NCBI GenBank assembly: GCA_025210455.1
Contig: JAOARQ010000042.1
Coordinates: forward strand, 1-64,000
DNA: 64,000 bases
Reading direction: 5' to 3'
From: Pelagimonas sp.
GTDB lineage: Bacteria; Pseudomonadota; Alphaproteobacteria; Rhodobacterales; Rhodobacteraceae
The position numbers and the translations under genes were made by a program. The notes beneath the pieces were generated by a model that worked only from the letters and a program-made list of their open reading frames with translations, did no database searches and had not been told where the DNA came from. Each line of letters opens with the position of its first letter. Positions within the stretch are counted from its first letter, which is position 1. Of the stretch, positions 17,421-26,728 are shown piece by piece.

Positions 17421-17945
17421 TTAGCTTGCCATTTTACGCAGTAGGGTCAGGTCACAGGTGGTGGCGTGGCCCATGGCGCGTTTGATCCCGGGCAAAAGCG
17501 CCGCGCCATTCATCGCATAGCTAAGCTCGATCAACCCAGCGTTGCCATAGGTTTCGAGGATGATCTGGCGCGCCTCTGGGGCGTCCTGACGGGTGCCTGT
17601 GACTGCGTCTGTCAGCTGGGCTACGGCCCTCAGGTTGTCAGAAAGGGTGGAATAGTCTGATCTGAGCACGGCGTTGATCACCTCTTCCGTCAGACCGCTG
17701 GTTTTTGCCAGGTTGATTTCGGCCTCAACACAGGTGCCGCAATCGGCGCTGATCGCGCCTCGCAGGCGGGCGATGTGATAGGCCTCAGCCGGGACTTTGG
17801 TGTTTGGGTCCAGAAAGCCAAAGATCTTTCCATAGCGCATCATCAGACCAAAATCGGTCTGTGCGATTTGATGGGCGTAGTCCAGTTTGACCCCGATGCG
17901 CCGTTCCGCCTTGGTCACCAGTGCACTCAGTATTCGCGTAATCAT
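17421..17945 (-). CDS. Carboxymuconolactone decarboxylase/AhpD-like protein
   Basis: A 174-residue all-helical AhpD-fold protein. The CxxC redox motif appears in ISADCGTCVEAEINLA, as in peroxidase-type members, followed by a helix with the usual hydrophobic spacing. A decarboxylase role is unlikely with this CxxC. Convergent to the amidotransferase gene (15-base gap) and downstream of the molybdenum hydroxylase operon in the same direction, but a terminator lies between. Exact substrate unknown. Confidence 0.7.
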   Translation of the reverse strand: MITRILSALVTKAERRIGVKLDYAHQIAQTDFGLMMRYGKIFGFLDPNTKVPAEAYHIARLRGAISADCGTCVEAEINLAKTSGLTEEVINAVLRSDYSTLSDNLRAVAQLTDAVTGTRQDAPEARQIILETYGNAGLIELSYAMNGAALLPGIKRAMGHATTCDLTLLRKMAS

Positions 17946-18056
17946 GTTTCGTCCCAGAATTGAGCGGTGTTGTCACACAACCCTAGGGCCTGGAACCAAA
18001 GCCACACAACGCGCAGGTCGTCATATTCTGCTCAAAATACGGCAAGATTGACCCGA

Positions 18057-18084
18057 ATGAAAAAGGGGCCCGTGGGCCCCTTTA
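18057..18084 (-). terminator. Terminator of the molybdenum hydroxylase operon
   Basis: GGGGCCC-type stem at 18064-18082 with a run of A on the plus strand at 18060-18064 that reads as T on the minus transcript. Placed immediately after the stop codon of the large subunit gene. Confidence 0.75.
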
Positions 18085-18087
18085 AGG

Positions 18088-20334
18088 TTAGCTGTAGAAA
18101 TCAAAATGCTTGTTTAGCGGCAGTTCCCGGATCCGTTGCCCTGTCAGATCAAACAGCGCATTGGCCAGCGCCGGGGCGGCGGGCGGTGTGCCCGGTTCGC
18201 CAATACCGCTGATGCGCTCCTGATTTTCCAGAATCTTTACCTGCACCGGCGGCATCATCGACATGCGCAGGTGTTCGTGGTCAAAGAAATTGCTTTGCTG
18301 CGCGATGCCATCATCAAAGGTGATCTCTTCGCCGATGGCCGCAGACAGACCAAAGGCCATGCCGCCGGTCAGCTGCGTTTCCACAATGCCGGGATCAAGC
18401 GCCACGCCGGGGTCTGCGGCGATCCATGAATTGGTCAGGCGGATCAGCCCGTCTTCGTCTTTGACTTCGATCACCATGGCGACCGGGCAGCCAAAGCTGT
18501 AGACAAAGCTGACGCCGCGCCCGACGCCATCCGGCGTTTGCCCGGTCCAGCCAGACATATCGCGCACCGCTTCCAGCACCGCATAGGCGGGTTCCCATTC
18601 ATCGCGGGTCATGGCCATGCGGAAGGCCAGTGGGTCTTCGCCAGCGGCCACGGCCAGTTCGTCCATGAACCCATCCAGATAAAACCCATTGTGGCTGGCT
18701 CCGACCGAGCGCCAGAAACCCATGGGCGGGTTGGCTTCGGCTTTGAAGCCACGCACGCGCATGTTTTCAATCCCATAGGGGGCGTTGAAATAGGCATCTG
18801 TGATGGCGCGGTCCGGGCCAGAAGGGGCAAAGCCCATCCAGCGATTCAGCGCCGAAGCCGTCACGGAAGGCGCTGCAATATCTGCCGATAGCAATACAGC
18901 CTTGCCATCTTTCACCCCACCCTTCATCCGCGCGATTGAACCGGGGCGGTAAAAGTCATGGGTCATGTCTTCTTCGCGCGACCATGTCACCTGCACCGGG
19001 GTGCCGGGCAGGGCCTTGGCGACGCGGGTGGCCAGAAGGGTAAAGTCCAGCTCGCCACGTCGCCCGAAACCTCCGCCCATCAGGGTGGTCTCAAGGATCA
19101 CATCCTCTGCATCAATGCCCGCTTCGGCGGCGCAGGCGTCACGGGTCAGCAATGGCCCCTGATTGCCCGACCAAACCCGCAGCTTTGGCCCGTCAAACCA
19201 GGCGGTGGCATTCATCGGTTCCATGGTGGCATGGGTCAGGAAAGGCGTGCGATACTCGGCCTCAACCACAGTGGCACCCTCGGGCATGGTGGTCACATCG
19301 CCATCATCGCGCAGCACTGAGTTGGGGCTTTCTTCATCGAGAAAGGCCACTTCCATGCTGGCAAAGATTTCCTCAGTGGTATGCGGATAGGGGGCCTGAT
19401 CCCCCCATTCCACTTCAACCGCGTCCAGTGCCTGAATGGCAAGCCAGGTGTTCGTTGCCACAACCGCATAGCCGTCACCCAAGTCGATAACCTTTTCCAC
19501 GCCAGGCAATTTAAGCGCCTCGCGCCCATCCATTTTTTCCATTGTACCACGGCGCGGCGACATCCTGACTGAAGCGTATTTCATCCTCGGCAGGCGCACA
19601 TCAATGCCAAAAGTGGCGGTGCCGGTGGATTTGCTCGGCAGATCAACACGGGGCTGCGCCTGACCCAGGATTTTCCACTCAGACCGCGGACGCAGTTCCA
19701 CATCGCGCGGGGTTTCTTCGGTGGCCGCCAGCGCCAGATCCTCATAGCGCAGGGCCGTGCCGTCAGGCGCAATCACCTGTCCGGCTTCGGTTTTCAGAGC
19801 ACTGGCACTGACGCCCAGCTGTTTGGCGGCGGCATCTTTCAGCATCTCACGGGCAGAGGCCCCGGCGACGCGCAGCTTTTCATAGCCATCGCGCATGGCG
19901 GTTGATCCACCGGTGACCTGCAGGCGCAGAACCTTGCCCAGCTTGCTCATCATCTCGCCCATGGCATGCTGGAACGCGCTGTCGTCATAGCCCTTGGTGT
20001 TCAGCCCTTCCATCAGCAAAGCCGTGTTGAAATAGGCGGCGGCGGGCGGGCCGTGGATGACTTTGACCTGATCCAGCGTGACGTCCAGTTCTTCTGCCAG
20101 CAAAGCGGCCCATGTCGTCATCACACCCTGACCCATTTCCGCATGGGGGGCGACCAGTTGGATGCCTTCGGGGGTGATGAAGACATAGGGGCTCAGCGTC
20201 GCTTCGCCTTCGCCGGGTTTCAGCGGATTGGGGGCGGGTTTCGCCACATACCACGCGCCAAAGGCGGCCCCGCCTGCGATGGCGACCGCACCAAACAAAA
20301 AGCTGCGACGGATAATTTTTCCAATCTTGGCCAT
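18088..20334 (-). CDS. Molybdopterin-binding large subunit, xanthine dehydrogenase family (IorB/QorB-like)
   Basis: A 748-residue molybdenum hydroxylase subunit of the isoquinoline 1-oxidoreductase beta-subunit type. The N-terminus IRRSFLFGAVAIAGGAAFG looks like a Tat signal or anchor, suggesting export of the folded complex. Mo-binding segments include VAPHAEMGQGVMTTWAALLAEELD near residue 60, TTLMGGGFGRRGELDF in the middle, PMGFWRSVGASHNGFYLDG, and the near-C-terminal ISGIGEPGTPPAAPALANALF with the conserved Glu. The enzyme oxidises a heterocycle or aldehyde using water. The partner 2Fe-2S gene is 3 bases upstream. Substrate cannot be told from sequence. Confidence 0.88.
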   Translation of the reverse strand: MAKIGKIIRRSFLFGAVAIAGGAAFGAWYVAKPAPNPLKPGEGEATLSPYVFITPEGIQLVAPHAEMGQGVMTTWAALLAEELDVTLDQVKVIHGPPAAAYFNTALLMEGLNTKGYDDSAFQHAMGEMMSKLGKVLRLQVTGGSTAMRDGYEKLRVAGASAREMLKDAAAKQLGVSASALKTEAGQVIAPDGTALRYEDLALAATEETPRDVELRPRSEWKILGQAQPRVDLPSKSTGTATFGIDVRLPRMKYASVRMSPRRGTMEKMDGREALKLPGVEKVIDLGDGYAVVATNTWLAIQALDAVEVEWGDQAPYPHTTEEIFASMEVAFLDEESPNSVLRDDGDVTTMPEGATVVEAEYRTPFLTHATMEPMNATAWFDGPKLRVWSGNQGPLLTRDACAAEAGIDAEDVILETTLMGGGFGRRGELDFTLLATRVAKALPGTPVQVTWSREEDMTHDFYRPGSIARMKGGVKDGKAVLLSADIAAPSVTASALNRWMGFAPSGPDRAITDAYFNAPYGIENMRVRGFKAEANPPMGFWRSVGASHNGFYLDGFMDELAVAAGEDPLAFRMAMTRDEWEPAYAVLEAVRDMSGWTGQTPDGVGRGVSFVYSFGCPVAMVIEVKDEDGLIRLTNSWIAADPGVALDPGIVETQLTGGMAFGLSAAIGEEITFDDGIAQQSNFFDHEHLRMSMMPPVQVKILENQERISGIGEPGTPPAAPALANALFDLTGQRIRELPLNKHFDFYS

Positions 20335-20337
20335 GGG

Positions 20338-20793
20338 TCAGGCTCCTTTTGCGGCGGCGTGGATGGCGGCGCGGATGCGCGGATAGGTGCCGCAGCGACA
20401 CAGGTTGCCAGACATGGCTTCGTCGATGTCATCATCTGAGGGGTTGGGGTTTTCTTCCAGCAGGGCGGCGGCCTGCATGATCTGCCCCGACTGGCAATAG
20501 CCACATTGGGCCACCTGATGCTCAATCCAGGCCTGCTGCAACCGATGCAGCATATCCGGGGTGCCAAGGCCCTCGATTGTGGTGATATCCCCGTCGACAT
20601 CTTCCAGCGCGGTCTGGCAGGATCGCACCGCCTCACCATTGATATGCACCGTGCAGGCCCCGCAGGCCGAGACACCGCAGCCAAATTTGGTGCCGGTCAT
20701 GTTTAACTCATCACGCAGAACCCACAGCAGGGGCACGTCGCCGGGCAGGTCCACATCATGGGACGTGCCATTGACAGTAATCGTCTTGGCCAT
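20338..20793 (-). CDS. 2Fe-2S subunit of molybdenum hydroxylase (IorA/CoxS-like)
   Basis: A 151-residue electron-transfer subunit. First cluster ligands are in [16 protein letters not shown] and RSCQ, second-cluster ligands in [11 protein letters not shown] and [10 protein letters not shown], the standard two-cluster arrangement. It has no signal of its own and would be co-exported with the large subunit. First gene of the two-gene operon, followed after 3 bases by the Mo subunit. The promoter overlaps inverted repeats shared with the divergent tetR gene. Confidence 0.92.
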   Translation of the reverse strand: MAKTITVNGTSHDVDLPGDVPLLWVLRDELNMTGTKFGCGVSACGACTVHINGEAVRSCQTALEDVDGDITTIEGLGTPDMLHRLQQAWIEHQVAQCGYCQSGQIMQAAALLEENPNPSDDDIDEAMSGNLCRCGTYPRIRAAIHAAAKGA

Positions 20794-20814
20794 TGGGGAA
20801 ACTCCTCAGTTCGC

Positions 20815-20856
20815 TTCTGACATAATTACGTCTAAATGTCAGAATGTCAATTGACA
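20815..20856. promoter_or_regulatory. Divergent promoter and TetR-type operator
   Basis: In the 92-base gap between the 2Fe-2S gene and the tetR gene: TTCTGACAT (20815-20823) and ATGTCAGAA (20836-20844) form a perfect 9-bp inverted repeat with a 12-base spacer, directly followed by the palindrome TGTCAATTGACA (20845-20856). On the minus strand TTGACA (20850-20845), a 17-base spacer and AATTAT (20827-20822) make a plausible promoter for the hydroxylase operon lying inside these repeats. Further TGTCAGAACG sequence follows at 20871. Binding by the adjacent TetR protein is inferred from position. Confidence 0.6.
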
Positions 20857-20885
20857 AAAAGCGCATATTTTGTCAGAACGTCATC

Positions 20886-21464
20886 ATGACAGAAGATATG
20901 ACCGCCGAAGATCAGAAGAAAGCTGCGATTATGGACTCCGCCTTTGAGGTGTTTGCCCGCTATGGGTTCAAACGCACCTCGATGGAGGATATCGCCAAAT
21001 CCGCAGGCATGTCGCGCCCGGCGCTCTATCAGCATTTTCGCAACAAAGAGGCGATTGCCCGTCTGATGGTGCAGTCGTATTTCACCAATGCCTCTGCCGC
21101 GATCCGTCAGGCGCTGGCCCAGCCTGGGCCGCTGGAAGACATGCTGGATCGCGCTTTTATCGCCAAAGTTGGGCCATTGGTGGAAAAGATGCTGATCAGC
21201 GCCCACGGGGCCGAGCTGCTGGAATCCAGTGCTTCAATCGCGCAGGAGGAACTGGCGCAGGGCATGGCTGAGATGCGCGAGATTTTTGCGGATTGGCTGA
21301 GACATGAGGCGCAATCGGGGCGTGTGACGCTGCAGGACACTCCCGAAGATATGGCGGCGCTGATCCTGACCCTGTTGGAGGCGATTAAACAGCCGCCCGT
21401 CGAAAACTATGAGGCCAACCGCAAACGGCTGGCCCGCATGGTGGCTCTGTCGCTGGCGTCATAA
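20886..21464 (+). CDS. TetR family transcriptional regulator
   Basis: A 192-residue regulator. The start at 20886 is chosen over the upstream in-frame ATG at 20844, which lies in the operator. The N-terminal HTH is typical: [38 protein letters not shown] at about residues 20-57. The rest is the helical ligand-binding domain. It is divergent from the molybdenum hydroxylase pair and separated from it by palindromic sequence, so it is probably its local repressor. The gene overlaps the convergent kynA stop by 6 bases. Confidence 0.88.
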   Translation: MTEDMTAEDQKKAAIMDSAFEVFARYGFKRTSMEDIAKSAGMSRPALYQHFRNKEAIARLMVQSYFTNASAAIRQALAQPGPLEDMLDRAFIAKVGPLVEKMLISAHGAELLESSASIAQEELAQGMAEMREIFADWLRHEAQSGRVTLQDTPEDMAALILTLLEAIKQPPVENYEANRKRLARMVALSLAS

Positions 21465-22292
21465 GCCAGTGCGCAGCTGCCAGAGATCAGGGAACAGCTC
21501 TACCTCTAACATCCGTTTGAGATAGCTCACCCCGGCGGTGCCACCAGTGCCGCGTTTGAACCCAATCACCCGTTCAACGGTGGTCACATGGTTAAAACGC
21601 CAGCGGCGGAAGTAGTCTTCCAGATCGACCAGCTTTTCAGCCAGTTCATAGAGATCCCAGTACGTGCTGGGGTCTTGATAAACCTGCGCCCAGGCCTCTT
21701 GTAGCGCTTTATTGGGGGCGTGGGGTGTGCTGCGGTCGCGGATCAGCGCGCCATCTGGCAGATCAATCGCCTTGTTCAGGCGATCTACGGTCACATCATA
21801 AAGCGAGGGCTGGGTCAATTCCGCCTCAAGCGCGGCTTTGATCTCTGGCAGGTGTTCATGCGGTTTGATCATCGCGGGGTTGCGATTGCCAAGGGCAAAT
21901 TCGATCATGCGATACTGATGTGACTGAAAGCCGGAACTATGCCCCAGCGTTTCACGGAATGTGGTGTAATCCGCCGGTGTCATGGTGCGCAGCACATCCC
22001 AGGCGGAATTGAGCTGCTCAAAGATCCGACTGACCCGAGACAGCATCTTAAAGGCGGGGCGGATGTCATCGCCTTTCAGGGCCTCGCGGGCGGCGGTGAC
22101 TTCGTGCAGCGCCAGTTTCATCCACAGTTCCGATGTCTGATGCTGGATGATGAACAGCATCTCATCATGGGCGGGGCTGAGCGGGTGCTGGGCTGACAGG
22201 ATTTGGTCGATATGGAGATAATCGCCATAAGACATGGCATCATCAAAATGCATCTTGGCACCGTCTTTGGCGGGGTTTTTCGGATCGGTCAT
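21459..22292 (-). CDS. kynA: Tryptophan 2,3-dioxygenase
   Basis: A 277-residue haem enzyme that opens the indole ring of L-tryptophan to N-formylkynurenine. Family sequences seen: [56 protein letters not shown], and the distal-to-proximal haem segment [16 protein letters not shown], with the proximal His in NHVTTVER, and [11 protein letters not shown] near the end. Length is normal. It is last in an apparent SDR-kynU-kynA run on the minus strand. Confidence 0.95.
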   Translation of the reverse strand: MTDPKNPAKDGAKMHFDDAMSYGDYLHIDQILSAQHPLSPAHDEMLFIIQHQTSELWMKLALHEVTAAREALKGDDIRPAFKMLSRVSRIFEQLNSAWDVLRTMTPADYTTFRETLGHSSGFQSHQYRMIEFALGNRNPAMIKPHEHLPEIKAALEAELTQPSLYDVTVDRLNKAIDLPDGALIRDRSTPHAPNKALQEAWAQVYQDPSTYWDLYELAEKLVDLEDYFRRWRFNHVTTVERVIGFKRGTGGTAGVSYLKRMLEVELFPDLWQLRTGL

Positions 22293-22387
22293 CGGATTGG
22301 CTTTCGGCTATGAGGGCGCCGTGACGTGGCCTGACAGCAGACAGGCCCCGCAGGCGGGAAGAGTGAAACAAGAAGGGCAGGGGGCGG

Positions 22388-23581
22388 TTAGGTCACGGCC
22401 TTGCGTGTCTTGTACTCGGGCGTATCCCAAAGCCTTTGGTCAAGGATCTCGGCCAGGATCTTGGCAGCCATATCTACATCCGCATCCGAGGTGTAAAGCG
22501 GCGTAAAACCAAAGCGCAGAATGTCAGGCGCACGGAAGTCCCCGACCACCCCACGCGCAATCAGCGCCTGCATGATGGCATAGCCTTCGGGGTGGTGGAA
22601 CGACACCTGCGATCCGCGCATCACATGGGCGCGCGGTGTGGCCAGTGTCAATTCCGGGCAACTGGCTTCAACGGCAGCAATGAACCGATCCGTCAGCGCA
22701 AGTGACCGCGCGCGCAGCGCCTGCATATCCACCTGATCCCAGATCGTCAGCGCTGCATCCAGCGCCGCCATCTGGATCACCGGCGGGGTGCCCACGCGCA
22801 TACGCTCAATGCCCTGACCCGGCCGATAGCCCTGTTCAAAGGCAAAAGGCGCATCATGGCCCAGCCAGCCGGCCAGCGCGGGTTCTGCCGTATCGGCGTG
22901 TTTTGGGGCCACATAGATAAAGGCGGGCGCACCAGGGCCCGCGTTCAGGTATTTATAGGTGCAGCCCACAGCGAAATCGGCATTGCAGTCGGCCAGCTGC
23001 ACCGGGAAGGCCCCGGCGGAATGGGCCAGATCCCAGACCGCAATGGCCCCTTTGTCATGCGCCTTTTGCGTCAGGGCCTTCATGTCATGGCGGCGGCCCG
23101 TGCGGTAATCGACCTCGGTGATCATGGTCACTGCGATCTCTTCGGAGATATTGGCCTCGATCTCTTCGGGGGCAACCACGCGCAATTCATAGTCGCGATC
23201 CAGAAGACGGATCAGCCCCTGTGCCATATACAGATCGGAAGGGAAGTTGCCATTGTCCGACAGGATCACCCGGCGATCCGGGTTGAGCGTGACAGCAGCG
23301 GCCAGCGCCTGAAAGACTTTGATCGACAGGGTGTCGCCGATCACAGTGTGGCCCGGCTCGGCGCCGATCAGGCGGCCAATGCGATCCCCCAGCGCTTTTG
23401 GGGCGGCCATCCAGTTGCAATCGTTCCAGCCGCCAATCAGATGCGCGCCCCATTCTTCGGTTACGGTCTGGGCGACGCGTGCGGCTGTGGATTTCGGCAG
23501 GGGCCCAAGCGAATTTCCATCGAGATAAATCATGCCCTCAGGCAGGTGGAAAAGGTCGCGGGTTTTGGAAAAATCAGTCAT
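22388..23581 (-). CDS. kynU: Kynureninase
   Basis: A 397-residue PLP enzyme that cleaves kynurenine to anthranilate and alanine. Start at 23581 gives MTDFSKTRDLFHLPEGMIYLDGNSLG, matching the family; a longer frame runs to 23662 without a better ribosome site. The PLP lysine is in the motif GCTYKYLNAGPGAP, and DLAHSAGAFPV holds the PLP-binding Asp. It lies 95 bases upstream of kynA in the same direction. A kynurenine formamidase gene, needed between the two steps, is not in the window. Confidence 0.93.
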   Translation of the reverse strand: MTDFSKTRDLFHLPEGMIYLDGNSLGPLPKSTAARVAQTVTEEWGAHLIGGWNDCNWMAAPKALGDRIGRLIGAEPGHTVIGDTLSIKVFQALAAAVTLNPDRRVILSDNGNFPSDLYMAQGLIRLLDRDYELRVVAPEEIEANISEEIAVTMITEVDYRTGRRHDMKALTQKAHDKGAIAVWDLAHSAGAFPVQLADCNADFAVGCTYKYLNAGPGAPAFIYVAPKHADTAEPALAGWLGHDAPFAFEQGYRPGQGIERMRVGTPPVIQMAALDAALTIWDQVDMQALRARSLALTDRFIAAVEASCPELTLATPRAHVMRGSQVSFHHPEGYAIMQALIARGVVGDFRAPDILRFGFTPLYTSDADVDMAAKILAEILDQRLWDTPEYKTRKAVT

Positions 23582-23719
23582 GGTGTGTCCGGTCAGGTGG
23601 CAGGGGGTTGGCCCCGCGCATCTGGCCGGGGCAAAGTCAGAATGTGAAACAGATGGAAACACCAGATGCCGTTGGCGGGTCTGGTCGGAAGCACCGATAC
23701 TGCAACCGGATCATGGGTT

Positions 23720-24469
23720 TCACACTTCTCCTCCTGCGATCTGAATCGCCTGTCCGTTGATGCTGCCAGAATTTTCACCACAAAGCCAGAGGGCAGATTC
23801 AGCCACCTCCTGCGGGGTGATCAGCCGCCCGTGCGGGTTGAGGCCCACCATGGTCTGATGGGCGGCATCGGCGCTAAGCCCCGTGCGTTCCATGATGCGA
23901 TCCACATTGTAGGTGACGATATCCGTATCCACATAGGCGGGGCATAAGGCATTGAACGTATAGGGTTTTGCTGCGAAATCTGCTGCAAGTGAGCGGATCA
24001 GCCCGATCAGACCGTGTTTCGTGGCACTATAGCATGGCGCGCCTTTCAGACCTTTGACACCGGCGATGGAACTGACGGCAATCACCCGGCCCCAATCGGT
24101 GGTCGACATGGATTTGAACGCCTCGCGGATGGTCAGAAAGGCGCCATCAAGGTTGGTCGACATCATGCGCCGCCAAAAGTCGAGATCGGTCTTCATCAAT
24201 GAGGCCCCTTCGGCGATGCCCGCATTGGGCACGCAGATCTGAATGGGGCCGCGTGCCTCTACCGCCTGCGCCACGCCCTCAGTGATCGAGGCCTCATCCA
24301 TCACGTCCATCTGCAGAGGGTGGATGTTGTCAGATGCGGCGGCCTGCAACTTGTCCAGCCGTCGCCCGGTGATGGTGACCTGCGCGCCCTGCGCTGCAAA
24401 GGCCTGTGCAATCGCCAGCCCGATTCCGGTGCCGCCTCCGGTGACGATGGCATGTTTGTTCTTCAGCAT
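23720..24469 (-). CDS. Short-chain dehydrogenase/reductase
   Basis: A 249-residue classical SDR. The cofactor motif is TGGGTGIG near residue 12, with PNAGIAEG for the NAG motif, catalytic Ser in VSSIAG and the YxxxK pair in CYSATKH. The TGRR segment after beta-2 suggests NADP or mixed preference but is not decisive. It precedes kynU by 138 bases in the same direction and may be co-transcribed. Resemblance to 3-hydroxybutyrate or acyl-CoA dehydrogenases is general, and the substrate is unknown. Confidence 0.85.
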   Translation of the reverse strand: MLKNKHAIVTGGGTGIGLAIAQAFAAQGAQVTITGRRLDKLQAAASDNIHPLQMDVMDEASITEGVAQAVEARGPIQICVPNAGIAEGASLMKTDLDFWRRMMSTNLDGAFLTIREAFKSMSTTDWGRVIAVSSIAGVKGLKGAPCYSATKHGLIGLIRSLAADFAAKPYTFNALCPAYVDTDIVTYNVDRIMERTGLSADAAHQTMVGLNPHGRLITPQEVAESALWLCGENSGSINGQAIQIAGGEV

Positions 24470-24606
24470 GATTGGTATCCTCCCGTTTGGGGCAGCTTAC
24501 CCCGATCCCCCCATGTGACAAGTTGGACGCTGCGGCCATATTGCTTTTTGAAATTCATACATGCGAATGTGAATGAAACGAGTCTACGCGAAGAGGAGGG
24601 ATCGCG

Positions 24607-25551
24607 ATGAAGCGGTTGACACTGGCACTGATGCTGACGGCCAGCACGGCGCTTGCCCATGAGGATATTGCGGATAAGTACCCGCAATCCGAACTGTATA
24701 ACAAACCGGTGCAGGTGATCCCGAATGTCTATTCCGCCATCGGCGCCACGGCACCGCCGACCTATGAGAATTCGGGCCATAACAATAACCTGTCGTTCAT
24801 TGTGACTGGCGCTGGTGTGGTGGTGGTCAACGGTGGGGCTTCTGCCCGACTGGCCAAGGCGCTGCATGATGAAATCAAATCCGTCACGGATCAGTCGGTC
24901 AAGCTGGTGATCAATGAAAACGGGCAGGGCCACGCCATGCTGGGCAACTCTTACTGGGTGGATCAGGGGGTGGATATCCTGGCGCATCAGGATGCGATTG
25001 ATGTCTGGAAAGAAGACGGCGATTTTATTTTTCAGGGCATGGAGCGTTACAATCGTGACAAGGCCGAAGGCACGCGGCTTGTCACTCCAAACCTGTCTTT
25101 CACCGACAAACATGTGGTAGAGATGGGCGGTGTGACCATCGAGGTTTTGCATCTGGGGCCAGCGCATGATCCGGGGGATGTGCAGGTGTGGATCCCGCAA
25201 TGGGATATCGTGATCGCCGGGGATCTGGCGTTTCACGAACGTATGCCGCCGATCTTCCCGGGGATCTGCACCAGTTGCTGGATCGAAACCTTTGACGGGC
25301 CTTTTACCGAGCTGAACGCCACCTATGTGATCCCCGGCCACGGGCATCCCACCAACATGGAAATGGTGCGCATGGGCACGACCGATTACCTGAAGGATCT
25401 GCGCGAAAAGATCGGCGCGCATATTGATGAGGGCGGGGATCTGGCGGGGGCCTATTATGTGGATCAGGCACGCTGGTCTTATATGGATACCTTTGAAGAA
25501 CTGGCCACCAAGAACGCGGGTCGTGTTTTCGAAGAGATGGAGTGGGAATAG
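24607..25551 (+). CDS. Exported metallo-beta-lactamase-fold protein with degenerate metal site
   Basis: A 314-residue protein with a short signal peptide (MKRLTLALMLTASTALA). The MBL fold is recognisable from GVVVVNGGASARLAKAL, LHLGPAHDPGDVQVWIP, DIVIAGDLAFHERMPP and VIPGHGHPTNM. The first metal motif, normally HxHxDH, reads INENGQGHAMLGN, so the aligned His/His/Asp/His ligands are N, Q, H and A. The later His (GPAH), Asp (AGD) and His (GHGH) remain. Hydrolase activity is therefore doubtful or differs from normal. GGAGGGATCGCG precedes the ATG. It is divergent from the SDR gene. Confidence 0.8.
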   Translation: MKRLTLALMLTASTALAHEDIADKYPQSELYNKPVQVIPNVYSAIGATAPPTYENSGHNNNLSFIVTGAGVVVVNGGASARLAKALHDEIKSVTDQSVKLVINENGQGHAMLGNSYWVDQGVDILAHQDAIDVWKEDGDFIFQGMERYNRDKAEGTRLVTPNLSFTDKHVVEMGGVTIEVLHLGPAHDPGDVQVWIPQWDIVIAGDLAFHERMPPIFPGICTSCWIETFDGPFTELNATYVIPGHGHPTNMEMVRMGTTDYLKDLREKIGAHIDEGGDLAGAYYVDQARWSYMDTFEELATKNAGRVFEEMEWE

Positions 25552-25677
25552 TGGGGGCGCTCGGTCCGCCCTGCGGGCCTCCTCGCGGGCGTTTGGTCTC
25601 ATTGGGGTTTGCTGCAGTCTGACCTAAGTAAGGGGTGCAAGGTGGGCTGTTGCCCGCCGTAGAAAGGGGGCAATGAC

Positions 25678-26130
25678 ATGAGCAAATGGATTGATCTTCC
25701 GCCGGTCTGGTTGGCCGGGTTTCTGGGTCTGGTCTGGTGGCAGAAAACCAGCTGGTCTTACGGGCTGAGCTTTGGGCTTGGCCTGTTTGATCTGCTGGGT
25801 GGGCTGTTGGTTGGCGGGGGCATTTTGCTTATGGCGCTGGCGGTCTATGAAATGCGCAACAAGCGCACCACGATCATGCCGCATGAGACCGCGCAGGCTT
25901 TGGTGACATCGGGGGTTTTCAAACGCACTCGCAACCCGATCTATCTGGGGGATGCCATGGTGCTGAGCGGGCTGATCCTATATTGGGATGCGGTGCTGGC
26001 ACTGCCCCTTATCCCGATCTTTGTCTGGGTGATCGAAAAGCGCTTTATCGAGGGCGAAGAAAAGCGTTTGCGCGGTAAGTTCCGCCGCGATTTCATGGCC
26101 TATGAGGAAAAGACCCGCCGCTGGGTATAA
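25678..26130 (+). CDS. Isoprenylcysteine methyltransferase-like membrane protein (PEMT/ICMT family)
   Basis: A 150-residue membrane protein with about four helices. The C-terminal half carries the ICMT/PEMT signature: GVFKRTRNPIYLGDAMVLSG, followed by a helix and EKRFIEGEEKRLRGKFRRDF. In bacteria these methylate lipids or other small substrates using S-adenosylmethionine. The actual substrate is unknown. The stop is 1 base from the convergent trmL stop. Confidence 0.82.
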   Translation: MSKWIDLPPVWLAGFLGLVWWQKTSWSYGLSFGLGLFDLLGGLLVGGGILLMALAVYEMRNKRTTIMPHETAQALVTSGVFKRTRNPIYLGDAMVLSGLILYWDAVLALPLIPIFVWVIEKRFIEGEEKRLRGKFRRDFMAYEEKTRRWV

Positions 26131-26131
26131 G

Positions 26132-26599
26132 TCAGCCCTGAGGGCGCAGCGCCTGATAGATCACCGCTGTGGCCGCATTCGACAGATTTAATGATTTGAC
26201 CGCCGGGTTGCGCATAGGCAGGCGAAACAGGCGGTCTTCCATACCAGACAGGATGTCTGGCGGCAGGCCGGTCGATTCCTTGCCAAAGATCAGATAGCTA
26301 TCCGGGTGGTAATCGGTGTCATAGACAGTCTGCGCCCCGTTGTCTTCGAAGAAATACAGCCTGTCGCGCAGCGGCTGTTCTGCGGCCAGAAAGCTGGCCC
26401 AGTCTTCATATTCGCGCAGCTGCACATCCTGCCAATAGCGTGTGCCAGCGCGTTTGACCGTCTTTTCATCCAGCGAAAACCCATAGGGTTTGATCAGGAT
26501 CAGCTCTAATTCCAATGCGACGCAGGTGCGCCCGATGGCCCCGGTGTTAAACGGGATCTCCGGGGTGACGAGGACGATTTTCAAACAGGGGGAAGGCAT
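26132..26599 (-). CDS. trmL: tRNA (cytidine(34)-2'-O)-methyltransferase TrmL
   Basis: A 155-residue SPOUT methyltransferase that modifies the wobble nucleotide of tRNA-Leu. The start at 26599 gives a normal length; upstream in-frame sequence looks non-coding. Motifs: VLVTPEIPFNTGAIGRTC at the N-terminus, LIFGKESTGLP and the knot region RNPAVKSLNLSNAATAVIYQAL at the C-terminus. Convergent with the ICMT-like gene. Confidence 0.92.
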   Translation of the reverse strand: MPSPCLKIVLVTPEIPFNTGAIGRTCVALELELILIKPYGFSLDEKTVKRAGTRYWQDVQLREYEDWASFLAAEQPLRDRLYFFEDNGAQTVYDTDYHPDSYLIFGKESTGLPPDILSGMEDRLFRLPMRNPAVKSLNLSNAATAVIYQALRPQG

Positions 26600-26728
26600 T
26601 GGCAGGCTTTCGGATCGGGTGGTGGCATCAGATACGCCAAAAGCTGCGCGCTGTACACGGGCAGGTTGCGCTTGGAGGTGCGCGCGCGCTGTGGCATGTC
26701 TGATGTGTTCCAATCAAAAGAGATCATC

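Noticed and set aside
21720-21923. Small plus-strand frames over kynA and kynU
   Set aside because: All are antisense to conserved enzyme genes and lack ribosome sites.
25552-25677. GC-rich inverted repeats before the ICMT-like gene
   Set aside because: Short overlapping stems without a T-run or repeated copies; too weak to call a terminator or REP element.
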